Assembly: GCF_018687515.1 (NCBI RefSeq) | Contig: NZ_CP061294.1 | Coordinates: forward strand, 806,001 to 870,000 | Direction: 5' to 3' | DNA from: Polynucleobacter sp. MWH-Spelu-300-X4 | Lineage (GTDB): Bacteria; Pseudomonadota; Gammaproteobacteria; Burkholderiales; Burkholderiaceae | Length of the DNA: 64,000 nucleotides | Shown: positions 1-10,574 of the stretch, piece after piece | Layout of the letters: each line of letters opens with the position of its first letter | Numbering within the stretch: the first letter of the stretch is position 1 | Translations under genes and position numbers: made by a program | Notes under the pieces: generated by a model | Databases searched by the model: none | Seen by the model: only the letters and a program-made list of their open reading frames with translations | What the model was told of the DNA's origin: nothing

Positions 1-678
1 ACCGCTGAAAAGAAAAATTTATTGGTGGACTCTTATGTGAAATGGCGGATTGTTGAACCTCGCCGCTTCTTTATTAGTTTCCGCGGTGATGAGCGTATGG
101 CGCAAGACCGACTTAATCAATTGGTTAAGTCTGCTCTAAATGAGGAATTTACAAAGCGCACAGTTAGAGAATTGATTTCTGAGCAGCGTGAGCAAGTCAT
201 GCAAAATATCCGTAAGAAAGTGACCGAAGAGGCTGCAGATATTGGTATCGAGATTGTGGATGTTCGTTTAAAGCGCATCGACTTGTTAGCTGAGATTAGT
301 GAATCTGTTTTCCGCCGCATGGAGGCGGAGCGTAAGCGTGTGGCTAATGAGTTGCGATCAACAGGTGCTGCTGAATCAGAAAAAATTCGTGCCGATGCGG
401 AACGTCAGCGTGATGTGATTTTGTCACGCGCTTATAGAGATGCACAAAAGATTAAGGGGCAAGGTGACGCTAAAGCGACGGCTCTCTATGGTGAGGCATT
501 TGGCCGTGATCCGCAGTTTGCCCAGTTTTACAGAAGTCTTGAGGCTTATCGATCAAGCTTTAAGACTAAGCAAGATTTAATGGTTTTAGAACCTAATACT
601 GATTTTTTAAAATTTATGAAAGGCAGCAGTCCAAGAAATGGTTTTGGATCAATGCCTCAACTTCCGGCAGCTAAATAA
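1..678 (+). CDS. hflC: HflC, membrane protease modulator (5' end cut by window)
   Basis: This is the C-terminal part of HflC, an SPFH/band-7 protein that with HflK forms a membrane complex around the FtsH protease and modulates its activity. The reading frame is open from base 1 (TAEKKNLLVDSYVKWRI), so the N-terminal membrane anchor lies outside the window and the TTG at 22 is not the real start. The visible part shows the band-7 core, then a charged helical stretch (ERKRVANELRSTGAAESEKI) and the family signature QGDAKATALYGEAF followed by FYRSLEAYRSSF. The stop codon overlaps the hisZ start by one base (TAATG), which suggests translational coupling. hflK is expected just upstream. Identity is very secure; only length is incomplete. 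Confidence 0.95.
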   Translation, partial: TAEKKNLLVDSYVKWRIVEPRRFFISFRGDERMAQDRLNQLVKSALNEEFTKRTVRELISEQREQVMQNIRKKVTEEAADIGIEIVDVRLKRIDLLAEISESVFRRMEAERKRVANELRSTGAAESEKIRADAERQRDVILSRAYRDAQKIKGQGDAKATALYGEAFGRDPQFAQFYRSLEAYRSSFKTKQDLMVLEPNTDFLKFMKGSSPRNGFGSMPQLPAAK

Positions 679-1844
679 TGAACCGTTGGTTATTACCTGA
701 AAATATCGCAGACGTATTACCGTCTGAGGCTAGAAAAATTGAGGAGTTGCGACGCCTCTTTTTGGATCGTTTTCAATCCTATGGCTATGAGTTTGTGATG
801 CCACCTATGGTGGAGTTCTTAGATTCTTTATTGACTGGTACTGGTCAAGATTTAAATTTAAAAACATTTAAGTTAGTTGATCAGTTATCAGGGCGTACCT
901 TAGGTCTAAGAGCTGACATCACACCTCAAGTGGCACGTATTGATGCGCATCTACTGAATCGTTCTGGTGTGACACGTCTTTGCTATGCGGGATCTGTTTT
1001 ACATACTAAAGCTGCTCCAGGTACTTACTCTCGTGAGCAACTTCAGCTAGGCGCTGAAATATATGGTCACGCCGGTTGGGAAGCGGATTTGGAGGCTCAA
1101 GTTTTATTAATTGAGGTTCTAAATCTAGGGCAGGTAGGTGAAGTTACTTTGGATATGAGTCACGCCGGTTTGTTAGCTGGTATTTTGGGTGACTTTAAGC
1201 CGGCTGCTGAAGCTTTAGATAGCCTTTACGCTAGCTTGCAAGCCAAGGACATATCTTCTTTGGGGCAGGTTATGAGTTCTTGGCCTGAGCAGGTTCGATC
1301 GGCAATTTTGGCGCTAGTCGACTTAAATGGTGCCCCGAATGCTGTTATTGCTGCTGCGCGTCAAAAGTTGCCTCAAGTTAAGACTGTTGAAGTGGCTTTG
1401 GCTGATTTAGAGCGTTTATGTGGTGCTTTAGGAGCTATCAACATTGCCCCTAATCTCAATTTAGATTTATCTGATCTCCGTGGTTACCAGTATCACAGTG
1501 GAGTCATGTTTGCTGCCTATGTTGAAGGTTTGCCAACTGCTATCGCTAGGGGTGGGCGTTACGATATGGTGGGCGAAGCCTTTGGCCGCTCAAGACCTGC
1601 AACAGGTTTTTCTCTAGATATCATGACATTATCAAGGTTATCTAATGTTAAATCTAAGAGGTTGGCCATTTTGGCTCCATGGTCTGTTGATCAACAATTA
1701 GGTAAAAAAATTGCCGACTTGAGATCTCAAGGTGAGGTAGTTATTCAGTTATTGCCAGGCCACAAGCAGGATGGGGAGGAGTTTTCCTGCGATCGCGAGT
1801 TGGTCGAGCAAAAAGGCGAGTGGATCGTCAAGCCAAGAGCGTAA
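678..1844 (+). CDS. hisZ: HisZ, ATP phosphoribosyltransferase regulatory subunit
   Basis: HisZ is a class II histidyl-tRNA-synthetase-like protein without aminoacylation activity. It forms a hetero-octamer with the short form of HisG and carries the histidine feedback function of the first step of histidine synthesis. The 388-residue length fits HisZ rather than HisRS because no C-terminal anticodon-binding domain is visible. Seen in the sequence are the class II core (LRADITPQVARIDAHLL near residue 75) and the RGGRYDMVGEAFG segment near residue 291. The ATG overlaps the hflC stop (TAATG). The hflC-hisZ-purA order is common in Burkholderiales. The presence of hisZ implies a short-form hisG elsewhere in the genome. 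Confidence 0.93.
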   Translation: MNRWLLPENIADVLPSEARKIEELRRLFLDRFQSYGYEFVMPPMVEFLDSLLTGTGQDLNLKTFKLVDQLSGRTLGLRADITPQVARIDAHLLNRSGVTRLCYAGSVLHTKAAPGTYSREQLQLGAEIYGHAGWEADLEAQVLLIEVLNLGQVGEVTLDMSHAGLLAGILGDFKPAAEALDSLYASLQAKDISSLGQVMSSWPEQVRSAILALVDLNGAPNAVIAAARQKLPQVKTVEVALADLERLCGALGAINIAPNLNLDLSDLRGYQYHSGVMFAAYVEGLPTAIARGGRYDMVGEAFGRSRPATGFSLDIMTLSRLSNVKSKRLAILAPWSVDQQLGKKIADLRSQGEVVIQLLPGHKQDGEEFSCDRELVEQKGEWIVKPRA

Positions 1845-1869
1845 AATGCTCTTTTTAGTCATTTCTTAA

Positions 1870-3231
<1,362 letters not shown>

Positions 3232-3250
3232 ATAAAGCCAAATTTTGGGA

Positions 3251-3277
3251 AAAACGGCGCTAAAAGCGCCGTTTTTT
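3251..3277 (+). terminator. Intrinsic terminator after purA
   Basis: A perfect 11-bp stem (AAAACGGCGCT at 3251-3261 and its complement at 3265-3275) with an AAA loop runs into six T residues. It closes the hflC-hisZ-purA transcription unit and insulates rnr. Confidence 0.9.
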
Positions 3278-3363
3278 GTTGCTCGAAGAAAAGATTGAGA
3301 CCTTATTGTTTATAGTCTTGAGAATATATTGATACTTGTCACAAACTTATAAGACAATGGGGC

Positions 3364-5766
3364 ATGACTAGAAAAAATACAAAAGAGACGCTTGTTCTTT
3401 CAGAGGCAAAAGCTCGTAAATTGCCGGAAAAACAAGGAACTGTTCAAGGTCACCGAGATGGTTTCGGTTTTGTGATTCCTGATGATGGTGGGGAAGATAT
3501 TTTCTTAACAGAAAAGGAAATGTCTCGCGTGATGCATAACGATAAAGTGATCGTTAAGGTATCTGGTTTAGATCGTCGAGGCAGACCGGAAGGGCAAATT
3601 TCTGAAGTTTTAATCCATGCCAATAAATTTGTGATTGGTAGATTGTTAAATGAAAACGGCGTTTTAATTTGTGCCCCTGAAGATAAGCGTATCGGACACG
3701 ATATTTTGATTCCTCCTAGAGGTCAGGCAAATGCCAAATTAGGCCAAGTAGTGTCTGTTGAGATCATTGACTATCCAGATAGTTATCGTCAGGCAGTCGG
3801 TCGCGTTGTTGAGGTGCTTGGCGAGATTGATGATCCTGGTATGGAAATCGAGATCGCTGTCCGTAAATATGGCGTTCCCAATGAATTTTCTCCTGCAGCC
3901 ATGAAGGAAGCTGAGGCTTTACCTGATGAGATTCGTGAAGAAGATTTAGAAGGGCGGGTTGATTTAAGAGATGTGCCTTTAGTCACGATCGATGGTGAGG
4001 ATGCGCGGGATTTTGATGATGCAGTTTATTGTGAGCCTGTGACATGGGGTAAGGCAAAAGCGTGGCGTTTAATCGTGGCAATTGCTGATGTATCTCATTA
4101 TGTGAAGCCAGGACATCCTTTGGATACTGATGCAATTTCACGAGCAACCTCTGTGTATTTCCCTCGCCGTGTTATTCCGATGTTGCCAGAGAAGATTTCT
4201 AATGGCTTATGTTCTTTAAAGCCTGAAGTTGATCGCTTATGTATGGTTTGCGATGCGGTAATTGATATGAATGGTGAAGTGAAGGCTTATCAGTTCTATC
4301 CGGCTGTGATGCATTCTGCGCAAAGATTTACTTACAACACCGTTTGGGAAATACTTAGTAACTCTAATGGACCTGAAGCTGCTCGCTTTAAGCATTTAAA
4401 GAAAAATTTAGACCGTTTATATAGCTTATATAAAGTGCTTCGCTTAGCTAGAGATAAACGTGGCGCCATCGACTTTGAAACAACGGAAACTCAAATTATT
4501 AGCAATGATTTGGGGAAAATTGAAAGAATTGAGCCGCGAATTCGTAATGAAGCTCATCGAGTTATTGAAGAGTGTATGTTGGCGGCTAACGTTTGCGCTG
4601 CCGACTTTTTAGACAAGCATGGACATGCTGCGTTATTCCGAGTGCATGCTGAGCCTTCAGTTGAAAAGCTACTAACTCTCAGGCAGGTTTTAAGAACTGC
4701 AGGTTTGAACTTGGGTGGTGGTGAAAAGCCTAAACCAAAAGATTTCTCAAAATTAATTGAAGATATTAAGCCAAGGCCTGATGCAGCCATGTTGCAGTCA
4801 GTTGTTTTGAGGTCTATGCAACAAGCTGTTTATCAACCAGATAATTATGGTCATTTTGGGTTGGCCTATAACGCTTATGCGCATTTCACAAGCCCAATTC
4901 GTCGCTATCCTGATTTGCTGGTCCATCGTGCAATCAAAGCAACTCTGGCACAGAAAACATACTCACCATCGATTCCATCTGATGTGGTTTTGAACTTAGC
5001 GATGCCGAAAAGTGGTCCGGGGCGTGTGAATGCTGCGAACGCTAAAAAATCTCATGAGGATGCCAAGGCTAATGCATCTAAAGGAGTAAAGGTAGCGCGT
5101 GGGGGTAAGGCAAAAGTTAACTCTGAAGCAATGGCCGCGTGGGCTCAATTGGGGGTGCATTGTTCATCCAATGAGCGCAGGGCTGATGAGGCATCTAGGG
5201 ATGTGGAAGCTTGGTTGAAGTGCTACTACATGCGAGATCATTTAGGTCAAGAGTATGCCGGCACAATTACGGGTGTTGCTACATTTGGATTATTTGTTCA
5301 GCTTGAGAGCTTATTTGTGGAAGGCATGATTCATATCAGTGAATTAGGTGGTGATTACTATCACTATGATGAGGCTAGACAAGAATTGCGTGGTGAACGT
5401 ACGGGTATTCGTTATCGCTTAACAGATCGTGTGCATGTTTTAGTCAGTCGTGTGGATTTAGATGCGCGTCGTATTGAATTCAGCCTTGTTAAATCTGGTC
5501 AAGATAGAAATGCCTTAACAGGTGGCGCAGGTCGTTTTGCTTCTTCAGAATCTGGTAAACCTAATAAGCGAGCAGCTGCTAAAAAGACGCGACCTGATAT
5601 TAAAAAGCCAGTTAAAGAGTCCTATGGTGTATCGCAAGGACGAGCGACTGATGCAGGGCGAGCCAGTAAAAAAACAGCTGCTGCAAAAGGTGGAAAGAAG
5701 CCTAAGAAAGCTAGTAATGCAAAATCCAAGGGTCATGAGTTAAGTATTCGTAAAGGTCGTCGTTAA
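3364..5766 (+). CDS. rnr: Ribonuclease R
   Basis: RNase R is a processive 3'-5' exoribonuclease that degrades structured RNA and takes part in rRNA and tmRNA quality control. Domains in order: cold-shock-type RNA-binding segments ([16 protein letters not shown] near residue 28), the RNB catalytic domain from about residue 205 with the acidic metal-binding motif [11 protein letters not shown], an S1 domain at about 625-710 ([17 protein letters not shown]), and a basic Lys/Ala-rich tail typical of RNase R rather than RNase II. Between [12 protein letters not shown] and [15 protein letters not shown] lies a spacer of about 60 residues (527-590) rich in Lys and Ala, about twice the corresponding E. 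coli spacer. The stop overlaps the rlmB start by one base. Confidence 0.96.
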   Translation: MTRKNTKETLVLSEAKARKLPEKQGTVQGHRDGFGFVIPDDGGEDIFLTEKEMSRVMHNDKVIVKVSGLDRRGRPEGQISEVLIHANKFVIGRLLNENGVLICAPEDKRIGHDILIPPRGQANAKLGQVVSVEIIDYPDSYRQAVGRVVEVLGEIDDPGMEIEIAVRKYGVPNEFSPAAMKEAEALPDEIREEDLEGRVDLRDVPLVTIDGEDARDFDDAVYCEPVTWGKAKAWRLIVAIADVSHYVKPGHPLDTDAISRATSVYFPRRVIPMLPEKISNGLCSLKPEVDRLCMVCDAVIDMNGEVKAYQFYPAVMHSAQRFTYNTVWEILSNSNGPEAARFKHLKKNLDRLYSLYKVLRLARDKRGAIDFETTETQIISNDLGKIERIEPRIRNEAHRVIEECMLAANVCAADFLDKHGHAALFRVHAEPSVEKLLTLRQVLRTAGLNLGGGEKPKPKDFSKLIEDIKPRPDAAMLQSVVLRSMQQAVYQPDNYGHFGLAYNAYAHFTSPIRRYPDLLVHRAIKATLAQKTYSPSIPSDVVLNLAMPKSGPGRVNAANAKKSHEDAKANASKGVKVARGGKAKVNSEAMAAWAQLGVHCSSNERRADEASRDVEAWLKCYYMRDHLGQEYAGTITGVATFGLFVQLESLFVEGMIHISELGGDYYHYDEARQELRGERTGIRYRLTDRVHVLVSRVDLDARRIEFSLVKSGQDRNALTGGAGRFASSESGKPNKRAAAKKTRPDIKKPVKESYGVSQGRATDAGRASKKTAAAKGGKKPKKASNAKSKGHELSIRKGRR

Positions 5767-6593
5767 TGTCAGATAAAGAGTTTCCGAAAGAGTTTAAAAA
5801 AGAGTCTAAGCAGGACTTTAGAAGTGAAAATAAACATATAGGTGATGGTAAGCAGATGTTGTTGGGGTTTCACGCAGTAATTGCTAGATTGCGTCAAGAT
5901 CCTGAATCATTGAAAACCGTGTATGTTGACCCAGCTAGACGTGATCGTCGGATGCAAGATTTTATTAAGTCTGCAGAGCCTATTTTAGGTAGACGTTTGC
6001 ATCAGGCTGATACGGAACGTTTGAGAACCTTGGCCGGTAATGACCGCCATCAAGGTGTTGTAGCTTTCGCTGATACTGTCTCAAAAGTACAGACTTTGGA
6101 TGAATTATTGGATGCACTACAGGGGCCAGCACTTTTGTTGGTTTTAGATGGAGTCACTGATCCCCATAATTTGGGCGCTTGCTTGCGTGTAGCTGATGGC
6201 GCTGGTGTAGATGCGGTGATTGTTCCTAAAGACCGTTCTGCTCATTTAAATGCTACGGTGAGTAAGGTCGCTAGTGGTGCGGCAGAGACCATGCCTTTAA
6301 TTGCGGTAACCAATTTGGCAAGAACTTTGCGCGAGCTACAAGAAGCTGGTGTTTGGGTGATTGGTACTGACGATCAAACAGATAAGACTTTGTATGATGT
6401 TGATTTCACTGGTCCAGTTGCAATCGTGATGGGGGCTGAGGGGGAAGGCATGCGTCGCTTAACAAAAGAGACTTGTGATGAATTGGTGAAAATTCCCATG
6501 ATGGGTGGTGTTGAGAGTCTTAACGTGTCAGTGGCCAGTGGCGTCACTCTATATGAAGCAAGGCGGCAGCGTGTTGCTAAAGTTGTTAAGTAA
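5766..6593 (+). CDS. rlmB: 23S rRNA (guanosine-2'-O-)-methyltransferase RlmB
   Basis: RlmB is a SpoU/TrmH-type SPOUT methyltransferase that 2'-O-methylates G2251 of 23S rRNA using S-adenosylmethionine. Seen are the N-terminal substrate-binding part ([12 protein letters not shown]) and the three SPOUT motifs: [27 protein letters not shown] and [20 protein letters not shown], which form the trefoil knot. The chosen ATG overlaps the rnr stop (TAATG). This gives about 30 extra charged residues before the family core; an internal Met at residue 32, just before LLGFHAV, is the alternative start. The gene forms a pair with rnr, and both act on rRNA. Confidence 0.93.
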   Translation: MSDKEFPKEFKKESKQDFRSENKHIGDGKQMLLGFHAVIARLRQDPESLKTVYVDPARRDRRMQDFIKSAEPILGRRLHQADTERLRTLAGNDRHQGVVAFADTVSKVQTLDELLDALQGPALLLVLDGVTDPHNLGACLRVADGAGVDAVIVPKDRSAHLNATVSKVASGAAETMPLIAVTNLARTLRELQEAGVWVIGTDDQTDKTLYDVDFTGPVAIVMGAEGEGMRRLTKETCDELVKIPMMGGVESLNVSVASGVTLYEARRQRVAKVVK

Positions 6594-6614
6594 GATTAAT
6601 TAAAAGTGATGTAA

Positions 6615-6639
6615 AAAAAGTGCTCCATGAGCACTTTTT
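6615..6639. terminator. Bidirectional terminator between rlmB and tal
   Basis: A perfect 11-bp stem (AAAAAGTGCTC / GAGCACTTTTT) with a CAT loop carries a T-run on each strand. It lies between the convergent rlmB and tal genes, so it can stop transcription from both sides. Confidence 0.88.
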
Positions 6640-6641
6640 AT

Positions 6642-7589
6642 TTATGCTGACAAGATAGTTTCTAGTTTTTCAATATCGGCGCAGAAGAGGCGAATCCCCT
6701 CCGATAGTTTTTCTGTAGCCATGGCATCTTGGTTGAGTTGATAGCGAAAAGATTTTTCACTAGCGTCTATTTTTTGTATTGATAAAGTTTTCGCATTTTC
6801 TGCACTTAAAGCTACCGTAAGTGGATGTTGATTAGTTTGTAATTCAGCTAATAATTCTGGGCTAATGGTTAGCAAGTCGCAGCCAGCTAAATGAATAATT
6901 TGGCCAATATTTCTAAAACTGGCTCCCATAACTTCTGTTTTGATATTAAAGTTTTTGTAGTAGTTATAGATATTTTTAACAGAAACTACGCCAGGGTCAT
7001 TGGCCCCGCCATGAGTTTCATCAGTCCATCCAGATCCTAGTGCTTTTTTATGCCAATCTGTAATGCGTCCCACAAATGGGGAAATTAGTTGCGCACCTGC
7101 ATTCGCGCAGGCAACAGCTTGGGTCAGGCTGAAGAGTAGAGTCATATTGCAGGCAATATTTTCCGCTTGTAAAGCCTTCGCTGCTTGAATGCCTTCCCAG
7201 GTGCTGGCAATTTTAATGAGGACGCGCTTTCTTGAGATTCCGGCAGTTTCATAAGCTGCAATGATTTCACGAGCTTTTTGAATGGTTGCCTGAGTGTCGA
7301 AAGATAGGCGTGCATCAACTTCAGTTGAAACTCGACCAGGAACAATTTTAAGTATTTCAATACCAAAAGCGACTAATAGAGCATCAATTAATTGAGTGAC
7401 TGGTTTCCCCGTGTTTTCAGCTTTTACTTTTTGGATTAGATCCTGATAGGAGGTGAGCTGAGCGGCTTTTAAAATCAGGGATGGATTGGTTGTGGCATCT
7501 TGAGGTAAAAAGGCTCTCATGCGCTCAAAATCGCCAGTATCAGCCACAACAGTTGTATATTTTTTTAATTGTTCTAGTAAAGTGCTCAT
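6642..7589 (-). CDS. tal: Transaldolase
   Basis: Transaldolase moves a dihydroxyacetone unit from sedoheptulose-7-phosphate to glyceraldehyde-3-phosphate in the non-oxidative pentose phosphate pathway. The 315 residues match the TalB-type enzymes. [12 protein letters not shown] lies near residue 31, the Schiff-base lysine is K126 in [11 protein letters not shown], and [11 protein letters not shown] and the C-terminal half complete the TIM barrel. It diverges from rpiA, which acts in the same pathway, across about 100 bases that must hold both promoters. Confidence 0.96.
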   Translation of the reverse strand: MSTLLEQLKKYTTVVADTGDFERMRAFLPQDATTNPSLILKAAQLTSYQDLIQKVKAENTGKPVTQLIDALLVAFGIEILKIVPGRVSTEVDARLSFDTQATIQKAREIIAAYETAGISRKRVLIKIASTWEGIQAAKALQAENIACNMTLLFSLTQAVACANAGAQLISPFVGRITDWHKKALGSGWTDETHGGANDPGVVSVKNIYNYYKNFNIKTEVMGASFRNIGQIIHLAGCDLLTISPELLAELQTNQHPLTVALSAENAKTLSIQKIDASEKSFRYQLNQDAMATEKLSEGIRLFCADIEKLETILSA

Positions 7590-7692
7590 CAGACTATTTT
7601 AAAATGCAGGTATTAAAGTGAAGAATGTATCAGAAGAATATGTTTTTCTATTGTTTTTAGCTATTTTGTTTCTTTTTATCCATTAGGACCCT

Positions 7693-8388
7693 ATGTATAC
7701 CCAAGATCAATTGAAGGCCATGGTGGCGGAAGCTGCAAAAGATGAAGTTCTTAAAGCAATGGCGCCTGGTGGAATTTTGGGAGTGGGTACTGGTTCAACA
7801 GCCAATCTTTTTATTGATGCGTTAGCTCCCCATAAAGATTATTTTTCTGGTGTAATTTCCAGTTCCCAAGCAAGTACTGAACGATTAAGGAAGCATGGAT
7901 TTAATGTGTTGGACAGCAATGCTGTAAATGCTGTGCCTATGTATGTCGATGGTGCCGATGAAATTGACCCTCAAGGTCATATGCTTAAAGGTGGCGGTGG
8001 AGCCTTAACTAGGGAAAAAATTGTTGCTCAACTAGCCCAGTCTTTTATTTGTATCTGTGATGCTAGTAAGCAGGTTGATGTTATGGGGAAATTTCCATTA
8101 CCTGTGGAAGTAATTCCAATGGCTCAAGCTCAAGTAACACGGGAGTTAGAGAAGTTGGGTGGCCGCGTGACACTTCGTCAAGTAAAAGATACTAATCAGA
8201 CATTTGTTACGGATAACCAAGCTTGGATTTTAGATGTGGCAGGTTTGAGTATTACTGACCCTGTTCAATTAGAGTCTGATTTGAATCAGATTCCAGGAGT
8301 TATCTGTAATGGGTTATTTGCTAGAAGAAAAGCAAACATACTACTTATTGGCGAGGCTCAAGGAGTGCGCCGTCAGATTTTTAATTGA
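7693..8388 (+). CDS. rpiA: Ribose-5-phosphate isomerase A
   Basis: RpiA interconverts ribose-5-phosphate and ribulose-5-phosphate. The 231 residues fit the family. The phosphate-binding loop GVGTGSTAN lies at 30-38, the active-site segment DGADEID at 86-92 and KGGGGALTREK at 99-109, with the catalytic Glu in the last motif. An AGGA Shine-Dalgarno sequence precedes the ATG. A small unrecognised gene follows after 8 bases and is probably co-transcribed. Confidence 0.96.
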   Translation: MYTQDQLKAMVAEAAKDEVLKAMAPGGILGVGTGSTANLFIDALAPHKDYFSGVISSSQASTERLRKHGFNVLDSNAVNAVPMYVDGADEIDPQGHMLKGGGGALTREKIVAQLAQSFICICDASKQVDVMGKFPLPVEVIPMAQAQVTRELEKLGGRVTLRQVKDTNQTFVTDNQAWILDVAGLSITDPVQLESDLNQIPGVICNGLFARRKANILLIGEAQGVRRQIFN

Positions 8389-8396
8389 TTTATTAG

Positions 8397-8921
8397 ATGG
8401 CTATTAAACAGTTTAACGGTAGCTACATCATCGCTGAAGATCGCTTGATGTTTCGGTTTAGCACGGATGATGACATGGAGTTCCGTCTGTGGTTTACGCG
8501 CTTTATTACTTTAAATTTATTGCAAGCCATTCATCAGTTGACTCAGTTATCACTTGAGCGTCAGCATCGCAGTGAGGTTGCTCAGGCTGTACAAGAGTTC
8601 CAAGAGGAAGCGAAAGAAAGCACTGATCTTAATGAGCTATATCAAGAGGCAAGTAATCTTCCTTTAGGGCAAGAACCTATTTTAGTGACTGGAATTAATT
8701 TAAGCGAAGCTGAAAATATGTTTTCAATCGATTTTCAATTAGTTGGCGGCCAAAACCTTAACATCAAATTACCTACACCAGCAGTTCAATCTATGGCTTT
8801 ATTGCTGAATCAGTTAAAGCAAGCGGCTCAATGGGGACATTTAGCAGCAGTTACTGAACCTAGATCTAAAACCTCTGCTGAACCAGTATCTGGTGCAACA
8901 AAGCCTTCCTTTTTTCACTAG
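8397..8921 (+). CDS. Conserved-looking hypothetical protein after rpiA
   Basis: I do not recognise this 174-residue protein. It has no signal peptide or membrane segment. It opens with a segment (YIIAEDRLMFRFSTDDDMEF) followed by RLWFTRFITLNLLQAIHQLT, an acidic helical middle rich in Glu and Gln, and a second beta-rich part (FSIDFQLVGGQNLNIKLPTP). It ends in a Ser/Thr-rich tail. It starts 8 bases after the rpiA stop without a clear Shine-Dalgarno sequence, so translation is probably coupled to rpiA, and the two share one terminator. Codon use looks like that of its neighbours. Function is unknown. Confidence 0.75.
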   Translation: MAIKQFNGSYIIAEDRLMFRFSTDDDMEFRLWFTRFITLNLLQAIHQLTQLSLERQHRSEVAQAVQEFQEEAKESTDLNELYQEASNLPLGQEPILVTGINLSEAENMFSIDFQLVGGQNLNIKLPTPAVQSMALLLNQLKQAAQWGHLAAVTEPRSKTSAEPVSGATKPSFFH

Positions 8922-8940
8922 ATAGAAAAAAGTTGGTATT

Positions 8941-8969
8941 AAAAAAGCTTCTGGTTCAGAGGCTTTTTT
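8941..8969. terminator. Terminator after the rpiA unit
   Basis: A 12-bp stem with one G-T pair (AAAAAAGCTTCT / AGAGGCTTTTTT) and a short loop ends in six T residues. Because it is flanked by A and T runs it could act in both directions, also serving the convergent minus-strand operon that ends at 9042. Confidence 0.82.
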
Positions 8970-9041
8970 GAACCCTCTTAAGGGATCTAAGTTCGAGTTT
9001 CACAATATCGCTATCGATAGTGGAAGATTGATGCTGAATGA

Positions 9042-9869
9042 TTAACGACCCTTGTGGTAATCCACTAATTTGGGGGTGTGATATTTCCATTCAGTTGCAA
9101 TCTTCTGTGCAGCTATCATATCTTGGCTAGAAAGATTGATCGAATCACGTTCAGCCATTGCGCGATGATTATTAGAATCGGCAGCGGTGGCTAAAGAGAA
9201 CCACGCATAGGCTTGCTTCAGATCCTTAGGTTCTCCATTTTTACCTTCTTTAGCTAAGCTGCCTAAATAAACATAAGCAGCAGGGTAATTTAAGGCGGCA
9301 CTGGCAAGCATCATTTTCTTAGCACGTTGGAAATCCTGAATCACGCCGGTACCTTCACTGATCAATACACCCATGGTGTAAAGGGCTCGTCGCATACCTT
9401 TTGAGGCAGCTACTTTACAAAAGTTGATGGCTTCATCGAGATTTTGCTCTGCAAGTAAGCGGCTACAAAAATAATCATAGGCTGGAGCAAAGTCTGACTC
9501 AATCACGGCGCTAGCCATAAAGCCAACGCCTTTCTTTTCATTTTGATTGATATTGAGATTGTTATTGCCATTAAGGTAAGCCAAAGCGTACAAATAGACA
9601 GCGATTGGATCTTTGTCAGCAACCGCTTCTTCGCAAACTTTAGTGCTTTCTTGAACATTGGAGCTGATATAGCTATCAGCATAGAGTTGGCACAAAAAGG
9701 CTTTTGATTTGGATGTAGCCGGAGAAATTTGACGCAAAGCATTCGCTGCTTCGTTGTATTTGGCTTTGTCAAATAAATCAATGGCTGCATCAATGGATTG
9801 GGCTTGAGCAACGCCAGCCAGTAAGAGCGGTAACGTCGCTATGAATAATTTGGATAGTAGTTTAGACAT
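9042..9869 (-). CDS. Secreted Sel1-like repeat protein
   Basis: A 275-residue protein with a clear signal peptide (MSKLLSKLFIATLPLLLAGVAQAQ, cleavage after the last Ala-Gln-Ala), followed by alpha-helical TPR/Sel1-like repeats. Repeat-like units are AVYLYALAYLNG, RRALYTMGVLISEGTGVIQDFQRAK and YPAAYVYLGSLAKEG...LKQAYAWFSLA. Sel1 repeats usually build a protein-binding superhelix, here in the periplasm. It is the last gene of a four-gene minus-strand operon headed by an SPFH protein and begins 11 bases after a second Sel1 gene. No enzymatic motif is visible. A role as a periplasmic scaffold is inferred from the repeat type. Confidence 0.8.
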   Translation of the reverse strand: MSKLLSKLFIATLPLLLAGVAQAQSIDAAIDLFDKAKYNEAANALRQISPATSKSKAFLCQLYADSYISSNVQESTKVCEEAVADKDPIAVYLYALAYLNGNNNLNINQNEKKGVGFMASAVIESDFAPAYDYFCSRLLAEQNLDEAINFCKVAASKGMRRALYTMGVLISEGTGVIQDFQRAKKMMLASAALNYPAAYVYLGSLAKEGKNGEPKDLKQAYAWFSLATAADSNNHRAMAERDSINLSSQDMIAAQKIATEWKYHTPKLVDYHKGR

Positions 9870-9880
9870 GATAATTTTCT

Positions 9881-10501
9881 TTATTCAGATTGATTTTTAG
9901 CTTCAGTGCGATATAACCCAGCGCGCTCCAGAGCTTTTTGTTTTGCGACGCTCAATTCGTCTGATGTAAATAATTTCTCGGGATCTTCGCTGCTAGCACT
10001 GCCTCCACCAATTTTAGGAATGAGTACAAATACCACCAGTAATAGCGCAATGACTGCACCGCCAGCAATTAAGTAGGTTTGTTTATTTTTAGCTTGTCGA
10101 GCTTGATCGGCGTTATTCACCGTATCGCGACCTAAATTGGATAGGTTGGTAGCACTGTTATCCAAGGCGTGCAAGGCCTTTAAGGCATTTTGTGAGCCTA
10201 GTGAGCCATCAACCACTTCATGAGCGATACGTGCGCAACGACCCGTTGGTTCAATTAATAAATACTTCTGTGCAAACTCAGCAGCTGTTTGGGTATTGCG
10301 TGTTACACCAATCCCGCAGAAATAAAGAAGGGCGCAGGCGGCTAAGCTAGTAGGGTGATTTAAATCACTCGCGTCCAATAAATTAGCAGCCGCCAAGCCT
10401 TCATCCTTGGTTTGGCCGATGCCCTTTAAGTAAGCCATACCTTTTAAGAACTGCTCTTCACCGGCAGGGGTGTTTGTGATGGTTTCGTTGGTAGTAGTCA
10501 T
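9881..10501 (-). CDS. Sel1-like repeat protein with one membrane anchor
   Basis: A 206-residue protein. Residues 15-105 contain Sel1-like helical pairs (QFLKGMAYLKGIGQTKDEGLA, LAACALLYFCGIGVTRNTQ). A linker is followed by one strong transmembrane helix near residues 143-161 (TYLIAGGAVIALLLVVFVLI) and a short charged tail (DPEKLFTSDELSVAKQKALE). There is no signal peptide, so the repeats are probably cytoplasmic and the tail periplasmic. With the secreted Sel1 protein encoded next to it, the pair could place Sel1 scaffolds on both sides of the inner membrane; that is an inference. No specific family name can be given. Confidence 0.78.
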   Translation of the reverse strand: MTTTNETITNTPAGEEQFLKGMAYLKGIGQTKDEGLAAANLLDASDLNHPTSLAACALLYFCGIGVTRNTQTAAEFAQKYLLIEPTGRCARIAHEVVDGSLGSQNALKALHALDNSATNLSNLGRDTVNNADQARQAKNKQTYLIAGGAVIALLLVVFVLIPKIGGGSASSEDPEKLFTSDELSVAKQKALERAGLYRTEAKNQSE

Positions 10502-10574
10502 AGTTATTAATTCAAGTAGTACAACAGGTTAAATACATGGTTACAACAATAGGGGCGCAGCAAGAAGGGCTACT

